Counted from the stretch's first letter, positions 17,714-26,466 are shown. The stretch: DNA of 57,658 nucleotides from Deltaproteobacteria bacterium (GCA_020444165.1 JAHLLK010000032.1:1-57658), one strand, 5' to 3'. Numbers and translations: made by a program. The notes: generated by a model from the sequence alone, not told the origin.

Positions 17714-17841
17714 GTGTGCTCCCGGCCCACCCGGCAAACAAGTAGAGATCGGCGCGCGCTAGGTCCGGCCCCGGGCCACGGCCGCCGGTGACCCTGGCCT
17801 TGGGCCGGGGCCGCGGTCTCCCGCCCTGCCTGCCGGCCCCC

Positions 17842-17877
17842 AAAAAAAACCGGCGAGACGCCATCGCGCCTCGCCGG
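17842..17877 (-). terminator. Intrinsic terminator of the hydrogenase operon
   Basis: On the minus strand CCGGCGAG and CTCGCCGG form an 8-bp stem (outer arms at 17870-17877 and 17850-17857) followed directly by eight T. It lies 65 bases after the large-subunit stop. Confidence 0.9.
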
Positions 17878-17941
17878 TTCAGCGAGAAGGGGCCGGGTTG
17901 CTCCCGGCGAGGAGCCTCCCGCGGGAGGCTCCCCAGGAAGG

Positions 17942-19597
17942 CTACAGGACCTTGAACTTGTGGACTTCGTTGGTGTCAGGGTCGATGACGTGCACGCCGC
18001 AGGCGATGCAGGGGTCAAAGGAGTGCACGGTGCGCAGGATCTCCAGAGGCGCCTTGGGATCGGCCACCGGAGTGCCCACCAGGGCCTCTTCCACCGGACC
18101 GAGCTGGCCCTGGGCGTCACGGGGGCCCAGGTTCCAGGTGGAGGGAACCACCAACTGGTAGTTCTCGATCTTGTTTTCGGCGTTCTGATGAATCCAGTGG
18201 CCCAGGGCGCCGCGGGGCACGTCGATGAGGCCGGCGCCCATGGTTTCGCCCTTCCACTCCCATTCCGCGCAAGTGGACAAGTCGCCACTCTTGATGGCTT
18301 CCACCGCTTGCATGACCCAGGCGGCCATTTCGTCGGCGATGACCTTGGTCTCGATGGCTCGGGCCGCGGTCCGGCCCAGGGTGCTGAACAAGGCGGAAAC
18401 CGGGACTTGGAGGTGGTTCAGCACGGCTTCCACCACGGTCTTCACACCCGGCTGACCCTGGGCGTAGGCGGACAGCACCTGAGCCAGGGGACCGACTTCC
18501 ATGGGCTTACCGTCATAGCGGGGAGCCTTGAAGAAGCTGTACTTGCCGTCGTAATCATAGTCGGGCTTGATGGGCTTGGTCTCGCCCTTGGCCGGGGGCA
18601 GGGCCGGCCCGTCCTCGTACCAGGCCCGGGTGACTTCCTCGGTGATCTTGGAGATGTCCACCTTCTGCAGGTTGGTGACGTCGCGGTTCATGATGACGCC
18701 GCCGGGCAACCACATCTTCTCCTCGGCGTAGGAGCCGGAGTTCTGCGGGAAGTTGCCGTAGGACAGGAAGTTGGTGCAGCCACCGATCTGGTTGGCGCCC
18801 CAATCCTTATAGAAGGAGGCCACGGCCAGGAGATCGGGGATGTAAACGTTGTCGATGAACGCCTGCATCTCTTTGAGGTAGTAGAGGAACTCGGCCAGAC
18901 GGTCCACGCTGGTGATGTCCTGCACGCAGGAGACGCCGCCGGTGACGTAGGTCTGGATGTGCGGGTTCTTGCCGCCGAACATGGCCATCATGCGCGAGGG
19001 TTTCACCTGCAGGCGCAGCCACTCCAGGTAGTGGGTCACGGCCAGGAGGTTGGCCTCCGGGGGCAGGCGGTAGTCCGGGTGACCCCAGTAGCCATTGGCG
19101 AACGGGCCGAGCTGGCCGCTGTCCACGAATTTTTGCAGGCGGGTTTGCACGGCCTTGAAGTCGGCCACGCCGCTGTTGGGATAGTTGCCCAGGTTGCCGG
19201 CCAGGGCCGCGGTCTTGGCGGGATCGGCCTTCAGGGCGCTGACCACGTCCACCCAGTCCAGGGCGTGCAGTACGTAGAAGTGGGTGATGTGGTCGTGGAT
19301 GTACTGGGCGCCGTGCACCAGGTTACGGGCCAACCGGCCCAGGGTCGGGGGCTTGGCGCCCACCGCGTCGTCCAGGGCGCGGATGGAGGCCAGGGCGTGC
19401 ACTTCGGTGCAGACGCCGCAGGCGCGCTGGGTGATGTAGGGAGCGTCGCGGGGGTCGCGGCCCTTCAGGATGATTTCCAAGCCACGGAAAAGCTGGGCGG
19501 AGCTCCAGGCGTTTTTGACTTTGCCGCCTTCGATTTCCACATCGATGCGCAGATGGCCCTCGATGCGGGTTATGGGATCGATGGTGTATTTCGCCAT
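17942..19597 (-). CDS. hynB: [NiFe] hydrogenase large subunit, periplasmic group 1
   Basis: 551 residues. It holds the Ni-Fe active site that oxidises H2. The N-terminal ligand motif is RACGVCTEVHA (Cys60, Cys63) and the C-terminal one DPCIACGVH (about 528-536). After His536 there are 15 residues, VIDPDTNEVHKFKVL, which in this family are removed by a maturation protease once nickel is inserted. The start has AAGGAGG 9 bases upstream. It follows the small subunit by 57 bases; no protease or accessory gene is found in this window. Confidence 0.97.
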   Translation of the reverse strand: MAKYTIDPITRIEGHLRIDVEIEGGKVKNAWSSAQLFRGLEIILKGRDPRDAPYITQRACGVCTEVHALASIRALDDAVGAKPPTLGRLARNLVHGAQYIHDHITHFYVLHALDWVDVVSALKADPAKTAALAGNLGNYPNSGVADFKAVQTRLQKFVDSGQLGPFANGYWGHPDYRLPPEANLLAVTHYLEWLRLQVKPSRMMAMFGGKNPHIQTYVTGGVSCVQDITSVDRLAEFLYYLKEMQAFIDNVYIPDLLAVASFYKDWGANQIGGCTNFLSYGNFPQNSGSYAEEKMWLPGGVIMNRDVTNLQKVDISKITEEVTRAWYEDGPALPPAKGETKPIKPDYDYDGKYSFFKAPRYDGKPMEVGPLAQVLSAYAQGQPGVKTVVEAVLNHLQVPVSALFSTLGRTAARAIETKVIADEMAAWVMQAVEAIKSGDLSTCAEWEWKGETMGAGLIDVPRGALGHWIHQNAENKIENYQLVVPSTWNLGPRDAQGQLGPVEEALVGTPVADPKAPLEILRTVHSFDPCIACGVHVIDPDTNEVHKFKVL

Positions 19598-19654
19598 CTC
19601 AGTGGTCCTCCTTCATGGAGTGAGCGATAAAGGTTCTTTCGGCCTTGTCCGCCC

Positions 19655-20593
19655 CTACAGGGATTTGTAGAAGGGGCTCTCCTCGTCCCAGAAGTGGGGC
19701 TGGGAGCAGCCGATGCAGGGATGCCCCGCCCGTACGGGCCAGTTGGTGCCGTCGCAGAATTGCACCCGGGGGCAGTTGTTGTAGGTGTCGGGGCCCTTGC
19801 AGCCCACCTCGAACAGACACCAGCCCTTCATGGCTCCTTCATCGCCGAATTTCTTCACGAACTCGCCGGCCTCGTAGTGGCCGCGACGGGGGCATTCGTC
19901 GTGGATCAGGGCGCCGTAGGCGAACAGCGGACGGCCGTTGTCGTCCAGGGCGGGAAGCTTGCCCAAGAGGAGGAAGTGAACCACGGTGGAAACGATATTG
20001 ATGGGGTTCGGGGGGCAGCCGGCCACGTTCACCGTCTTCACGCCGGTGGCTTCGCTCACGCTCTTGGCCTTGGTGGGGTTGGGCGCGGCCGCTTGCACGC
20101 CGCCGAAGCAGGCGCAGTTGCCCACGCACACGGTGGCCAGGGCGCTGGCGGTGGCTTCCTTGGCCAGCTCCAGCATGGTCTTGCCGGCCACCTTGCCGTA
20201 CACACCGCCGTCCAGGGTGGGGATGCCGCCCTCGCACACCAGGATGTACTTGCCCTTGTACTTCTCCATGGCGTCGTGCAGGGACTTCTCGGCGGCCTCA
20301 CCGGCCGGGGCCATGATGGTCTCGTGGTAGGCTACGTTCAAGACGTCCAGGACCAGTTCATCGATCCAGGGATAGGTGGTGCGGATGAAGGCTTCGCTGC
20401 AGCCGGTGCACTCGGCGAAATGCAGCCAGATCACCGTGGGCCGTTCCTTGGCGGTCATAGCCTTGGCCACTTTGGGGATCATGCTGGGGGCCAGGCCCAA
20501 CACGGAGGTGACCAGCGTCGCGAGTTTAATGAAGTCACGCCGGTTTACACCCCGCTCCTCCAGAATCTCCAGGACTTCATCTTTATGATCCAT
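19655..20593 (-). CDS. hynA: [NiFe] hydrogenase small subunit, Tat-exported
   Basis: 312 residues. The N-terminus carries a twin-arginine signal, NRRDFIK (Arg18-Arg19) followed by a hydrophobic stretch ending near AKA, so the dimer is exported to the periplasm. Proximal cluster ligands start at ECTGCSE (Cys62, Cys65). The C-terminal part CKGPDTYNNCPR...NWPVRAGHPCIGC carries the distal and medial cluster ligands; Pro in NWPV is the residue found with a medial [3Fe-4S] cluster. An additional Cys in VQFCDGTNW is unusual. AGGAGG lies 9 bases before the ATG. Confidence 0.97.
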   Translation of the reverse strand: MDHKDEVLEILEERGVNRRDFIKLATLVTSVLGLAPSMIPKVAKAMTAKERPTVIWLHFAECTGCSEAFIRTTYPWIDELVLDVLNVAYHETIMAPAGEAAEKSLHDAMEKYKGKYILVCEGGIPTLDGGVYGKVAGKTMLELAKEATASALATVCVGNCACFGGVQAAAPNPTKAKSVSEATGVKTVNVAGCPPNPINIVSTVVHFLLLGKLPALDDNGRPLFAYGALIHDECPRRGHYEAGEFVKKFGDEGAMKGWCLFEVGCKGPDTYNNCPRVQFCDGTNWPVRAGHPCIGCSQPHFWDEESPFYKSL

Positions 20594-21163
20594 AATCTTC
20601 GACCTCCTCGCCTCCCGCCTTCCTGGCCGGGACGGCAGCCAACCAAAAGACCACCAGCCGCCAAGCTGGCAATACCGGCGGGCGCACCGCTATCACGGTA
20701 GCGCACGCGACCATATATCGGGCTTGATCCCCCTGCCCCAGCCCAAGCTTCCGGACTGTGCATAAGCTCCGGCCGCGAGGGCATCGGCAAGGGATGATTT
20801 ACTGTAGCTATGTGCTCTTTTTATTAAGCGGAGCAATGGCTTCACGTAACGCAGATTTAATCACATGACCACCTGCATTGTCAAGATAATGGCACACTTT
20901 ACAGAAGCCAAACCATCAATTATTCTTGGCCATAAAGCTACTTAGCAGCCACCATTACCCGGAAAACCGCACAAGGTAATTTTTTAATGCACAATTTTGC
21001 CGGCCACATTATGCCTAACAATAAATCTTCTGGCCGCGCAAACATCTCAACCTTTCTCCGATAAATGGCACAAGGGTTTTCGGGATTGCACAAGGAGATA
21101 TTTGCCAGATAATCAAGTTTGTATTATTATTAGGCATCCCAACTTTTTTCACGGGAACCGCCC
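20594..21163. other. Divergent intergenic region between hydrogenase and chelatase genes
   Basis: 570 bases, with an AT-rich core from about 20,790 to 21,160 that must hold the promoters of both units. I find no consensus -35/-10 pair of good quality, no convincing sigma-54 element (TGGCAC at 21067 lacks the -12 GC) and no recognisable cobalamin riboswitch. Confidence 0.4.
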
Positions 21164-23122
21164 ATGCACCACCCCCTAAGCCTGCCACCCGCCCCCCGGC
21201 CCCTTTACCCCTTCGCCGCCCTGGCCGGCCAAGCCCAGCTCAAGCTGGCCCTCCTGCTGCTGGCCGTGGACCCCGCCCTCGGCGGGGTGCTCCTCTTGGG
21301 CGAAAAAGGCACCGCCAAGTCCACCGCCGCCCGCGGCCTCGCCGCCCTCCTGCCCCCGCTGGCCGGCTCCTCCCGCCCCACCCCCTTTGTGGAACTGCCC
21401 CTGGGAGCCACCGAGGACCGGGTCTGGGGCTCCCTGGACCTGAGCGAGGCGGTCCGCCGGGGCAAGGTGCGGCTCTCGCCCGGGCTCCTGGCCCGGGCCC
21501 ACGGCGGCATCCTCTATGTGGACGAGGTGAACCTCCTGCCCGCCCACCTGGCCGGCGCGCTCTTGGACGCCGCGGCCAGCGGGGTGGTGCGGGTGGAGCG
21601 CGAGGGCCTCAGCCACAGTTCGGAGGCCCGCTTCGCCCTGGTGGCCAGCGGCAACCCCGAAGAGGGCGAGGTGGGGCCCCAGCTCACGGACCGTTTCGGC
21701 CTGGCCGTGGAGGTGAAAGGCGAGCCCGCCCCCCGCCTCCGGCGGGAGATCCTCGTCCGGCGCCTGGCCTTCGAGGCCGACCCCGTGGCCTTTGCCCGCC
21801 GGTGGGAGGCCCGCCAGACCCAGCTCCGGGCGCGGGTGGCCGCGGCGCGGGCCCGCCTGGCCGGGGTAGTGGTGCCGCCCGCCGCCTTGGCCCAGGCCGC
21901 CCAGGCTGCCGCCACGGCCCACAGCCAGGGCTCCCGGGGCGAGCTGACCCTGATCCGCGCCGCCCGGGCCCTGGCCGCCTGGCAGGGAGCCCCGGCCGTG
22001 GGGCCCCGGCAGTTGGCCCGGGTGGCCCTCCTGGCCCTGGGCCACCGGGCCCGCCCCCCGGCCGGCGCCGCGCCCCACCCGGTCCCCCGGCTTCTGGCTC
22101 CCCTGCCCCCGGAGCCCGACGACGCCCCGTCCCCACCGCCCCCGGCCGGCCCGGCCTCCGAGACCCCGGGCCAGGGCCACCAGGCCGGGCCCGACGAGCT
22201 GGCGCTGCGCCTCTGCACCCCCCAGCGCGTGGAGCCCATCGCCACCCGCCTGCCGGCCCGGGAAGGCACCAGCCTCAAGCAGGCCGGACGCCGGGCCGGC
22301 CGCGAAACCCCGGGCGCCCGGGGACGCTATCTGCGGGCCTCGGCCCAGCGCCTGGGCCGGGGTCTGGCCTTTGACGCCACCTTCCGGGCCGCCGCGCCCC
22401 ACCAGAAAGCCCGCCGCCGCCCGGACGGCCCGGCCCTGGTGATCACCGAACCGGACATCCGGGAAAAGGTGCGGGTGGCCCGCCGGGGACGGCTGGTTAT
22501 CTTCTGCGTGGACGCCTCGGGCTCCATGCACGCCGCGGCCCGCATGCAGAGCACCAAGGAAGCCGTGCTGGGCCTGTTGACCGAGGCCTACCAAAAGCGC
22601 GACCGGGTGGGCCTGGTGGCCTTCGGCGGCGTGCGGGCCCGGGTGCTGCTGGCGCCCACCGGCAGCGTGGAGGTGGCCCGGCGGCTTTTGGCCGAGCTGC
22701 CCACCGGCGGCAAGACCCCCCTGGCCGCCGGGCTGGCCGAGGTCTCCCGGGTGGTGGCCGCCGAGTTGGCCCGGGACCCCAAGCTCTCACCCCTGGTGGT
22801 GATCCTCACCGACGGCCGGCCCAACGTGCCCCTGGCGGCCAGCCTGGACGACCAGGTAAACCTGGAACGGGCCGGAGTCAAAGGCGGCGGCTGGGGTGAT
22901 GGCTGGGGCGATGGCGGTTACGCCGACCGCGAGGTGCTGAACCTGGCCCAGGCCATGGCCAGGGACCCTCGGGCGCGCTATGTTGTGGTGGATACGGACA
23001 CGGGCCATTTCCAAGAACTGAATCTGTGCCGCGCCCTGGCCGACTACCTGGGCGCGGCCTGCGTGTCCCTGGGGCGCGTGTCCACCGCGCAGGTTCTGGA
23101 CCTGGTGAAGAAAAATTGGTGA
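21164..23122 (+). CDS. ChlD/BchD-like chelatase subunit (AAA+ plus VWA)
   Basis: 652 residues. An AAA+ domain (about 15-300) has Walker A GEKGTAKST, Walker B GGILYVDEVNLL and the sensor-like TDRFGLAVEV. A Pro/Ala-rich linker (300-390) follows, then a C-terminal VWA domain with an intact MIDAS start, VDASGSMHAA, and ILTDGRPN. This is the layout of the D (or CobT-like) subunit of magnesium and cobalt chelatases, which insert a metal into a tetrapyrrole at the cost of ATP. No large CobN/BchH subunit is in the window. The next gene, ChlI-like, starts 4 bases later, so both are co-transcribed. Confidence 0.88.
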   Translation: MHHPLSLPPAPRPLYPFAALAGQAQLKLALLLLAVDPALGGVLLLGEKGTAKSTAARGLAALLPPLAGSSRPTPFVELPLGATEDRVWGSLDLSEAVRRGKVRLSPGLLARAHGGILYVDEVNLLPAHLAGALLDAAASGVVRVEREGLSHSSEARFALVASGNPEEGEVGPQLTDRFGLAVEVKGEPAPRLRREILVRRLAFEADPVAFARRWEARQTQLRARVAAARARLAGVVVPPAALAQAAQAAATAHSQGSRGELTLIRAARALAAWQGAPAVGPRQLARVALLALGHRARPPAGAAPHPVPRLLAPLPPEPDDAPSPPPPAGPASETPGQGHQAGPDELALRLCTPQRVEPIATRLPAREGTSLKQAGRRAGRETPGARGRYLRASAQRLGRGLAFDATFRAAAPHQKARRRPDGPALVITEPDIREKVRVARRGRLVIFCVDASGSMHAAARMQSTKEAVLGLLTEAYQKRDRVGLVAFGGVRARVLLAPTGSVEVARRLLAELPTGGKTPLAAGLAEVSRVVAAELARDPKLSPLVVILTDGRPNVPLAASLDDQVNLERAGVKGGGWGDGWGDGGYADREVLNLAQAMARDPRARYVVVDTDTGHFQELNLCRALADYLGAACVSLGRVSTAQVLDLVKKNW

Positions 23123-23125
23123 GCC

Positions 23126-24163
23126 ATGCCTAAAATCCCGCCGGCCAGCGAGGCCCCTCTCTACCCCTTCACCGCCCTGGTGGGCCAAGAGGCCATGAAA
23201 CTGGCCCTGGTGGTCAACGTGGTCAACCCCCGGGTGGGCGGAGTCCTGATCCGCGGCGAAAAGGGCACCGCCAAGTCCACCGCCGTGCGGGCCCTGGCCG
23301 AGATCCTGCCCCAGCAGGAAGTGGTGGCCGATTGCCCCTTCTCCTGCCCGCCCCACCAGCCGGCCGCCTGGTGCGCCACCTGCGCCGAGCGGGCCGCCGA
23401 AGGTGAAGAGCTGCCCGTGCTCAAACGCCGAGTCAAAGTTGTAGAACTGCCCGTGGGAGCCACCGAAGACCGCCTCCTGGGCACCCTGGACCTGGAAAGC
23501 GCCCTGGCCGAAGGCCGCACCCGCCTGCAACCCGGCATCCTGGCCGCCGCCAACCGCCAGATCCTCTACGTGGACGAAGTCAACCTCCTGGACGACCACC
23601 TGGTGGACGCCCTGCTCGACGCCGCGGCCATGGGCGTCAACACCATCGAACGCGAATCCCTCTCCGTCAACCACCCGGCCTCCTTCACCCTGGTGGGCAC
23701 CATGAACCCCGAAGAAGGCGAACTCAGACCCCAACTCACCGACCGCTTCGGCCTCTGCGTGCAGGTCAAAGGCCTCCCCGACCCGGCCGAACGCGCCGAG
23801 GTCATCCGCCGCCGCCTGGAGTTCGAAAAAAACCCCGCCGCCTTCCGCCGCCGCCACCAGGCCGCCGGCCGCCAATTGGGCAAACTCGTGGCCCGCGCCC
23901 GCCGCATCCTGCCCCACGTGCAAGCCGGGCCCGAAATCCTCGACCGCGTGGTGCAAGTGGTCCTCGAATTGGGCGTCGACGGCCACCGCGGCGACCTCAC
24001 CCTGCTGAAGACCTCCCTTACCCTGGCGGCACTGGAAGGGGTTCGCCAAGTGGAACCACGACACGTGGATCAAGCCGCCCTGATGGCCCTGCCCCACCGC
24101 CTGCGCCGCCGCCCCCTCGCCGAAATGGATTTCGATATTGGGGAAAGATTGGGGAGGATTTAG
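23126..24163 (+). CDS. ChlI/BchI-like chelatase AAA+ ATPase
   Basis: 345 residues. Walker A is GEKGTAKST, Walker B QILYVDEVNLLDDHLVDALLD, and the family motifs VELPVGATEDRLLGTLDLE and FTLVGTMNPEEGELRPQLTDRFGL are present. Between Walker A and the hexamer-loop motifs lies a Cys-bearing insertion, DCPFSC...CATC, that could bind a metal. Its AAA+ part is a clear paralogue of the preceding gene, consistent with the I and D subunits forming a two-tier ring. The stop codon TAG is the first element of hairpin repeat copy 2. Confidence 0.9.
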   Translation: MPKIPPASEAPLYPFTALVGQEAMKLALVVNVVNPRVGGVLIRGEKGTAKSTAVRALAEILPQQEVVADCPFSCPPHQPAAWCATCAERAAEGEELPVLKRRVKVVELPVGATEDRLLGTLDLESALAEGRTRLQPGILAAANRQILYVDEVNLLDDHLVDALLDAAAMGVNTIERESLSVNHPASFTLVGTMNPEEGELRPQLTDRFGLCVQVKGLPDPAERAEVIRRRLEFEKNPAAFRRRHQAAGRQLGKLVARARRILPHVQAGPEILDRVVQVVLELGVDGHRGDLTLLKTSLTLAALEGVRQVEPRHVDQAALMALPHRLRRRPLAEMDFDIGERLGRI

Positions 24164-24247
24164 GGGGGAGAAGATATAGCAGGAGGGACCTTTTCCCTTG
24201 GTGCCCAAGGGAAAAGGTTTCCCCCGCACCCCCCTCCAAAAAGAAAG
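24161..24247 (+). repeat. Stop-codon-anchored hairpin repeat, copy 2
   Basis: It begins at the TAG of the ChlI-like gene, continues GGGGGGAGAAGATATAGC, then a perfect 13-bp stem CCTTTTCCCTTGG (24189-24201) / CCAAGGGAAAAGG (24205-24217), then TTTCCCCCGCACCCCCCTCC and an A-run. There is no U-tract after the stem in this direction. Confidence 0.7.
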
Positions 24248-24327
24248 GCGTATAAATTGGGACAATCGTGATGTGGTTGGGGTAAATAAACAGCTTGCCG
24301 AGATTGGTGGGGAAGTAATTACTTGCT

Positions 24328-24365
24328 CGGCCAAGGGCCATTCCGGCCCTTGGCCGACGGTTTTT
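24328..24365 (+). terminator. Probable terminator downstream of the chelatase genes
   Basis: A perfect 12-bp stem CGGCCAAGGGCC (24328-24339) / GGCCCTTGGCCG (24345-24356) with a 5-base loop; TTTTT begins 4 bases later. It lies about 165 bases after the ChlI-like stop. The remainder of 24248-24440 holds nothing else recognisable. Confidence 0.6.
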
Positions 24366-24440
24366 ATTGCACTATCACCTTAACGATTACCAATATATCC
24401 TACGATAAACAATGACTATTCCTTTGCCCCAACATCGCTT

Positions 24441-24542
24441 TTCTTTTTGGAAAGGGGTTTGGGGAAAACCTTTCGCTTTTGGCTTCAAAAGAAAAAGGTT
24501 TTCCCCAAAAATCTTATCCAAACAGATAAATCTTTCCCCCTA
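24441..24542 (-). repeat. Stop-codon-anchored hairpin repeat, copy 3
   Basis: In the direction of the MinD-like gene it starts with that gene's TAG (24542-24540), then a G/A-rich stretch, then a 13-bp stem GGGGAAAACCTTT (plus 24461-24473) / AAAGGTTTTCCCC (24494-24506), then AAACCCCTTTCCAAAAAG. It is on the opposite strand to copy 2, and both sit in the same intergenic gap. Confidence 0.7.
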
Positions 24543-25616
24543 ACTCTTCTTCTCCAGCTCTTTCAGACGGTTGAGGAGTTCTTGGCGGGTGAGCAGCGGG
24601 GTGCCGGGGGGTGGGAAGAGGCGGGCGAAGTCGGTGGCGGCGCGTTCGAAGCTTTGGGTGAATTCGGTTTGGGTGGCCCATTGGTGGCCGCGGCCGGCCC
24701 AGGGGGTGATTTTGAGGGCGAGGAGGGCTATGGCGCGGGCGAAGGGGCTGCGGGGGTCCAGGTCGAGGGCGGGGTGTCCCCCGGCGGCGGCTTCGCGGGC
24801 CAGGTCATCTTCGGGGATGAAGCCCAGGACTTCGAGGTTGAGGCCGAGGTCTTCGGTGGCCCAGCGTTCCAGTTGGCGGGCGTAGACGAAGTCCTCCACG
24901 CGGCGCACGCGGTTGAGGATGAGCTTGGGCCGCCAGCGGGCCACGGCGCGTTGGGCGCGGGCGCCTTGGCCGGGGGCGGCGTCTTCCAGGGCGGCGGCCA
25001 GTTGGCGGAGGCGGGACTGGCCGGGGCCGCGGGAGCGGGCTTGGAATTCCTGGAGCAGTTTTTTGGTGCGGGAATTATCGCGGAAGATGCGCTCCAGGGC
25101 GCGGAACACGGCGTTACGGAGAAAGTTGAAGGTATTGAGCACGGCGGGCCGTTCGGGGAGCATGACCACCAGGGAGAGCGGGCTGGTGAGGTAGAAGTCC
25201 ATGACGGTGATGGCGGTGCCGGAGCCCAGGTCCAGGAGGGCGAACTGTCCGGGCAGGGACCTGAGGGCGTGGAGGGTTTTGCGTTTTTTCTGGAAGGAGG
25301 GGTTGGCGGTGGCCACCATCATGGCGTCGCCGGGGACGAAGAAGAGGCGCGGCTCCAGCACGGGGTAGACCACTTGGTCCAGGGTGAGTTCGCGGCTGGT
25401 GAGCACTTCGCCGAGGCCGGGGCGGTCGTTGTCGAGGCCCAGGAGGATATGCAGATCGCTGCCGCCCAGGTCGGCGTCCACCACGGTGACGGGGTGATCC
25501 AGGCGGGCCAGGGCCAGGGCGAGGTTGGCGGCCACGGAGCTTTTGCCGATGCCGCCTTTGCCGCCGCCCACGGGCAGGATGATGGGGCTGGCTGGGTGCG
25601 CCGCGGCCGGGGGCAT
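24540..25616 (-). CDS. MinD/ParA-like P-loop ATPase
   Basis: 358 residues. The deviant Walker A GGKGGIGKSSVAANLALALA is at residues 17-36, switch I region VVDADLGGSDLH follows, and switch II is LLDLGSGTA. The region EFQARSRGPGQSRLRQLAAALEDA is a helical insertion and the chain ends with a charged helix. It belongs to the MinD/FlhG branch found in Desulfobacterota. A role in positioning a structure is usual for the family. It is 43 bases downstream of the repeat-solenoid gene on the same strand, which suggests a shared function. No flagellar or Min genes are adjacent. Confidence 0.85.
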   Translation of the reverse strand: MPPAAAHPASPIILPVGGGKGGIGKSSVAANLALALARLDHPVTVVDADLGGSDLHILLGLDNDRPGLGEVLTSRELTLDQVVYPVLEPRLFFVPGDAMMVATANPSFQKKRKTLHALRSLPGQFALLDLGSGTAITVMDFYLTSPLSLVVMLPERPAVLNTFNFLRNAVFRALERIFRDNSRTKKLLQEFQARSRGPGQSRLRQLAAALEDAAPGQGARAQRAVARWRPKLILNRVRRVEDFVYARQLERWATEDLGLNLEVLGFIPEDDLAREAAAGGHPALDLDPRSPFARAIALLALKITPWAGRGHQWATQTEFTQSFERAATDFARLFPPPGTPLLTRQELLNRLKELEKKS

Positions 25617-25659
25617 GGCGGGGCCTAGGCCCGGGCGCGGGGTTCTGGGGTGGGCGCGG

Positions 25660-26466
25660 TCACGACACGTGCCCGGCCAGGTCCAGGAGCAGCTTCAGGG
25701 CTTGCAGGGGGTCTTCCGGCGGGGACGGCAGCGAGCCGGGGGGCAGAATGCGCACGTTCTCGTGGGGTTCGCCCAGTTCCTCGGTCAGGATGATCACCTG
25801 CTCGGCCTTGCCGGGGGAGAGCTTCACGCGGCCTATCCGGCGGGCGGCGATGATGCCGCTTTTGGGCTCCACGATCTCGGGGATTTCGCCAGGCAGGAGC
25901 ACGCGGAGGTCCTCGGCCTCCTGGAAGGCGCCCCGGCCGGTGAGCAGGCCGCCGGTGACGATGGGGTTCCTCGCGGTCTTGAGGAAGCCGTCGCCGGAGA
26001 ACTCTCCGCCCTGGACCACCAGGCGGAGGGTGGTGATGCCGAAGTCGGGGCCCAGGAAGCGGCCGGACTCCACCCGGGCGTCCTTGGCTTCGCTGAGGGC
26101 GCCGGGTCCCGTGAAGACCCCGCCCTTGACCACGGCGCTCTGGGTTTCGCACAGGGCCCAATCGCCGGTGAACTCGCCGGACTCCACCACGGGGCTCTGG
26201 GCGCCGTAGAAGGCCATTTTGCCGCTGAAGGTGCCGCCGGCCACCTTGGGGCCTTCGGCGGCGTAGAAGCAGAGGTTGTTGGGAAACACGCCGCCGGCCA
26301 CTTGGGCTTCCTTGGCGCCGTAAAAGGCGTAGGCCCCGGTGAACTCCCCCCCGCTGACGTGGGGGTGCAGGGCGCCCCGGAAGGCGTACTGCTGGTGATA
26401 GCTGCCGTCCTTGAGCCTGGGTTTCTTGAGGCCTACCTTGGTGGCGTCCGGGGGTCCGAAGAACAT
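25660..26466 (-). CDS. Unrecognised solenoid protein with nine 19-residue repeats
   Basis: 268 residues from the ATG at 26466, which has AAGGGAAGG upstream; 12 extra residues are possible. After 17 residues, nine uninterrupted units of exactly 19 residues follow (residues 18-188). The unit pattern is V-x-G-G-x-F-x-G-x-x-A-F-x-x-A-x-x-x-x, for example VAGGTFSGKMAFYGAQSPV. Regular Val/Gly-Gly/Phe spacing with one unit per turn suggests a beta-helix. The C-terminal 80 residues contain KAEQVIILTEELGEPHENV and end in LLLDLAGHVS. No signal peptide or TM is seen. It resembles bactofilin-type scaffolds in spirit only; I do not recognise the family. Confidence 0.75.
   Translation of the reverse strand: MFFGPPDATKVGLKKPRLKDGSYHQQYAFRGALHPHVSGGEFTGAYAFYGAKEAQVAGGVFPNNLCFYAAEGPKVAGGTFSGKMAFYGAQSPVVESGEFTGDWALCETQSAVVKGGVFTGPGALSEAKDARVESGRFLGPDFGITTLRLVVQGGEFSGDGFLKTARNPIVTGGLLTGRGAFQEAEDLRVLLPGEIPEIVEPKSGIIAARRIGRVKLSPGKAEQVIILTEELGEPHENVRILPPGSLPSPPEDPLQALKLLLDLAGHVS

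Noticed and set aside
20594..21163. Sigma-54 promoter upstream of the hydrogenase or chelatase genes
   Set aside because: TGGCAC occurs, but the -12 GC at the right spacing does not.
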